Assembly: GCA_963205155.1 (NCBI GenBank)
Contig: CAUJJY010000274.1
Coordinates: 1 to 15,177 of the forward strand
DNA from: Candidatus Zixiibacteriota bacterium
GTDB lineage: Bacteria > Zixibacteria > MSB-5A5 > CAIYYT01
Length of the DNA stretch: 15,177 nucleotides
Direction of reading: 5' to 3'
The notes under the pieces are model-generated. The model was not told the DNA's origin, did not search any database, and saw only the letters and a list, made by a program, of their open reading frames with translations. Position numbers and translations under genes: made by a program. Numbering within the stretch: position 1 is the stretch's first letter; each line of letters opens with the position of its first letter. This document shows, in pieces, positions 13,607 to 15,177 of this stretch.

Positions 13607-14776
13607 CTATCTCATGCGATTGCGCAGGAATGCCGGTATCTCCAGATCCTCCTGATCAATTTCATCTGAACCATTCGTAACAAATTCGTCGCTCTTCATT
13701 TCGCCTTCAGCACCGACAATGTGCGGCACGGTGGCGCGTTCAAGAGTCCTCTCGAACAGGTCGACCGGCTCGACCACGCGTTCAACGCGCTCAAAGCGTT
13801 CAACCATCTCGCGCTTGGCGCTCCCGAATCCGGTGGCGATGACCGTCACCCGAATCTCGTCATCCAATGTCGGATCAATCACTGCGCCGAAGATGATATT
13901 GGCATCGGAACCGGCGGCGTCATATATCACCGTGGTCGCTTCGTTGACTTCATACAGCGTCATGTCCGGCGAGCCGGTGACATTCATCAGCAGGCCCTTG
14001 GCTCCGGAAATAATCACGTCCTCGAGCAGCGGAGAATTGATCGCCATGCGTGCCGCGTTGGCGGCTTTGTTCTCGCCGCAACCGTAGCCGGAACCCATCA
14101 TCGCATCGCCCATTTCCATCATCACGGTGCGGACATCAGCAAAGTCACAATTAATCAGGCCGGGGATGGTGATCAGATCGGAAATTCCTCGTGTAGCGCG
14201 AAGCAGAACGTCGTCAGCCATCATAAAGGCTTCGGTAAGTCTGGTCGACGGATCGACAATCTGCAACAGGCGCTGGTTCGGAATCACTATCAACGTATCA
14301 ACGCGCGACTTGAGTTCTTCAATTCCTGCCAGTGCGCGATTGATGCGCTTGCGGCCCTCGAATTCAAATGGCTTGGTGACGATCGCAACAGTAAGTGCGC
14401 CCATTTCGCGGGCGATTTCGGCGACGGTCGGAGCCGCACCAGTGCCGGTGCCGCCGCCCTTTCCGGCAGTGACAAACACCAGGTCGGCGCCGTCAAGCAA
14501 TTTCGCAAACGCCTCGCGGTCTTCCTCGATCGCCTGCTTGCCGACTTCGGGACGCGCCCCGGCGCCGAGGCCGCGGGTGATGTTTCTGCCGATCTGCATC
14601 TTGTGCTCGGCTTTGGAGAATTCGAGTGCCTGCGAATCGGTGTTGACCGATATAAACTCCACGCCGTTGAGCCGTTGGTCGATCATGCGGTTGACGGCGT
14701 TGCCTCCTGCCCCGCCGACGCCGACTACTTTGATCTTCGCGTAGCTGGCAAAATCTGCTGCAAAATCAAATGACAT
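13607..14776 (-). CDS. ftsZ: Cell division GTPase FtsZ
   Basis: A 389-aa tubulin-like GTPase that polymerises at midcell into the division ring. The motifs are complete: KVVGVGGAGGNAVNRM (16-31), NTDSQAL, the tubulin signature GGGTGTG (107-113), and the synergy (T7) loop NCDFADVR (209-216, Asp211 and Asp214). A short linker (about 320-375) follows, then the C-terminal peptide DLEIPAFLRNR, which binds FtsA and other ring partners. The start ATG at 14776 has GAGG 7 nt upstream. It follows ftsA by 29 bp, the conserved end of the division (dcw) cluster, so the two are almost certainly one transcript, and a strong terminator ends it. The linker is short compared with many FtsZs. No mismatches to catalytic residues are seen. 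Confidence 0.98.
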   Translation of the reverse strand: MSFDFAADFASYAKIKVVGVGGAGGNAVNRMIDQRLNGVEFISVNTDSQALEFSKAEHKMQIGRNITRGLGAGARPEVGKQAIEEDREAFAKLLDGADLVFVTAGKGGGTGTGAAPTVAEIAREMGALTVAIVTKPFEFEGRKRINRALAGIEELKSRVDTLIVIPNQRLLQIVDPSTRLTEAFMMADDVLLRATRGISDLITIPGLINCDFADVRTVMMEMGDAMMGSGYGCGENKAANAARMAINSPLLEDVIISGAKGLLMNVTGSPDMTLYEVNEATTVIYDAAGSDANIIFGAVIDPTLDDEIRVTVIATGFGSAKREMVERFERVERVVEPVDLFERTLERATVPHIVGAEGEMKSDEFVTNGSDEIDQEDLEIPAFLRNRMR

Positions 14777-14805
14777 ATTCCTACCTCGTCCTTGGGTTTT
14801 CCTAC

Positions 14806-15177
14806 CTAAAAGTTGAACAACGAATTGAACACTTTTTCCAACCTGTTAAATGCGCGATTCCACACCCCTGCTTCGTGACTGCCCTTGTTGGGATGGTCGA
14901 TGCCGTAGCGGACCAGGCCAAAGGCGGTCGAATACATGGGATTGGTTACGATATGCGACATGCCGCCAAATCCGCGCGGTGTCCCGACACGTACCGGCAG
15001 ATCGAATACCTGCTCGGCCAAGACATCGATGCCGCGCAGCAGCGAGCCGCCGCCCGTTAGCACGATGCCGCCCGCAACCGACTGATAGAAATTGGTCCTC
15101 TTCAGCTCCAGCAGGACCATTTTGAAGATCTCTTCCACCCGCGGCTGAATAATGCTCGCAACAACGCCCAGTGAGAC
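14806..15177 (-). CDS. ftsA: Cell division protein FtsA, C-terminal part (runs off the right edge)
   Basis: The last 123 residues of FtsA are present; the reading frame is open to the window edge and the N-terminal part is outside. FtsA is an actin-like ATPase that tethers FtsZ to the membrane. Visible features are the helix IIQPRVEEIFKMVLLELKRT, the phosphate-2 region GGIVLTGGGSLLRGIDVLAE, LPVRVGTPRGFGG, and NPMYSTAFGLVRYG. The C-terminal tail WNRAFNRLEKVFNSLFNF ends in an amphipathic helix rich in Phe, Leu and basic residues, as expected for the membrane-targeting sequence. A GTG-initiated frame at 15138 is only an internal codon. It precedes ftsZ by 29 bp. Confidence 0.96.
   Translation of the reverse strand, partial: VSLGVVASIIQPRVEEIFKMVLLELKRTNFYQSVAGGIVLTGGGSLLRGIDVLAEQVFDLPVRVGTPRGFGGMSHIVTNPMYSTAFGLVRYGIDHPNKGSHEAGVWNRAFNRLEKVFNSLFNF

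Noticed and set aside
13721..14773. A 350-codon plus-strand frame opposite ftsZ
   Set aside because: It mirrors ftsZ almost end to end and its protein has the odd His/Arg/Gly-rich composition of an antisense translation.

Overview
The window looks like chromosomal DNA from a Gram-negative bacterium. Two lipoproteins, a beta-barrel protein with a signal peptide, and a BamE-like membrane-anchored protein point to an outer membrane. A Ser/Thr kinase fused to TolB-like and TPR modules, small-type PurL and several TTG/GTG starts would suit an uncultured lineage of the FCB type (Zixibacteria, Latescibacteria, Gemmatimonadota or similar). That placement is inference; no rRNA is present.

Layout, left to right. 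(1) 1-1663, minus strand: the truncated N-terminal part of a YdeI/OmpD-associated-family gene, preceded by two tandem META/HslJ-like lipoprotein genes. (2) 1815-2876, plus strand: a methyltransferase-fold protein with a Sec signal peptide. It converges on a 761-aa kinase-TolB-TPR protein (2901-5186, minus). (3) 5361-5997, minus strand: a small outer-membrane barrel gene with a clear intrinsic terminator. (4) 6332-7222: a REP/RAYT island. It holds a Y1 (HUH) transposase-family gene and a family of palindromic repeats, and one identical repeat copy lies in frame inside the transposase gene. (5) 7229-9286, minus strand: a BamE-like membrane-anchored protein and urocanate hydratase (hutU). (6) 9517-10336: a 68-aa orphan gene (plus) facing an Mpv17/PMP22-like membrane protein gene (minus), separated by a C/T-rich hairpin repeat. 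(7) 10380-12638, minus strand: purL. (8) 12760-12969, minus strand: an apparently free-standing structured RNA of about 174 nt, with its own near-consensus sigma-70 promoter and a terminator-like 3' end. It lies between purL and rpmB. (9) 13067-13258, plus strand: rpmB (L28), starting at TTG. (10) 13515-15177, minus strand: the ftsA 3' part and ftsZ, ending in a strong intrinsic terminator.

Most genes are unrelated housekeeping or envelope functions. The clear functional unit is ftsA-ftsZ (cell division, 29-bp gap). The most interesting parts are the structured RNA in the purL/rpmB gap, whose architecture resembles 6S RNA but whose class I cannot prove, and the RAYT gene that carries its own REP-like palindrome as codons 102-110. 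The exported methyltransferase and the bacterial Mpv17-like protein are also worth checking.
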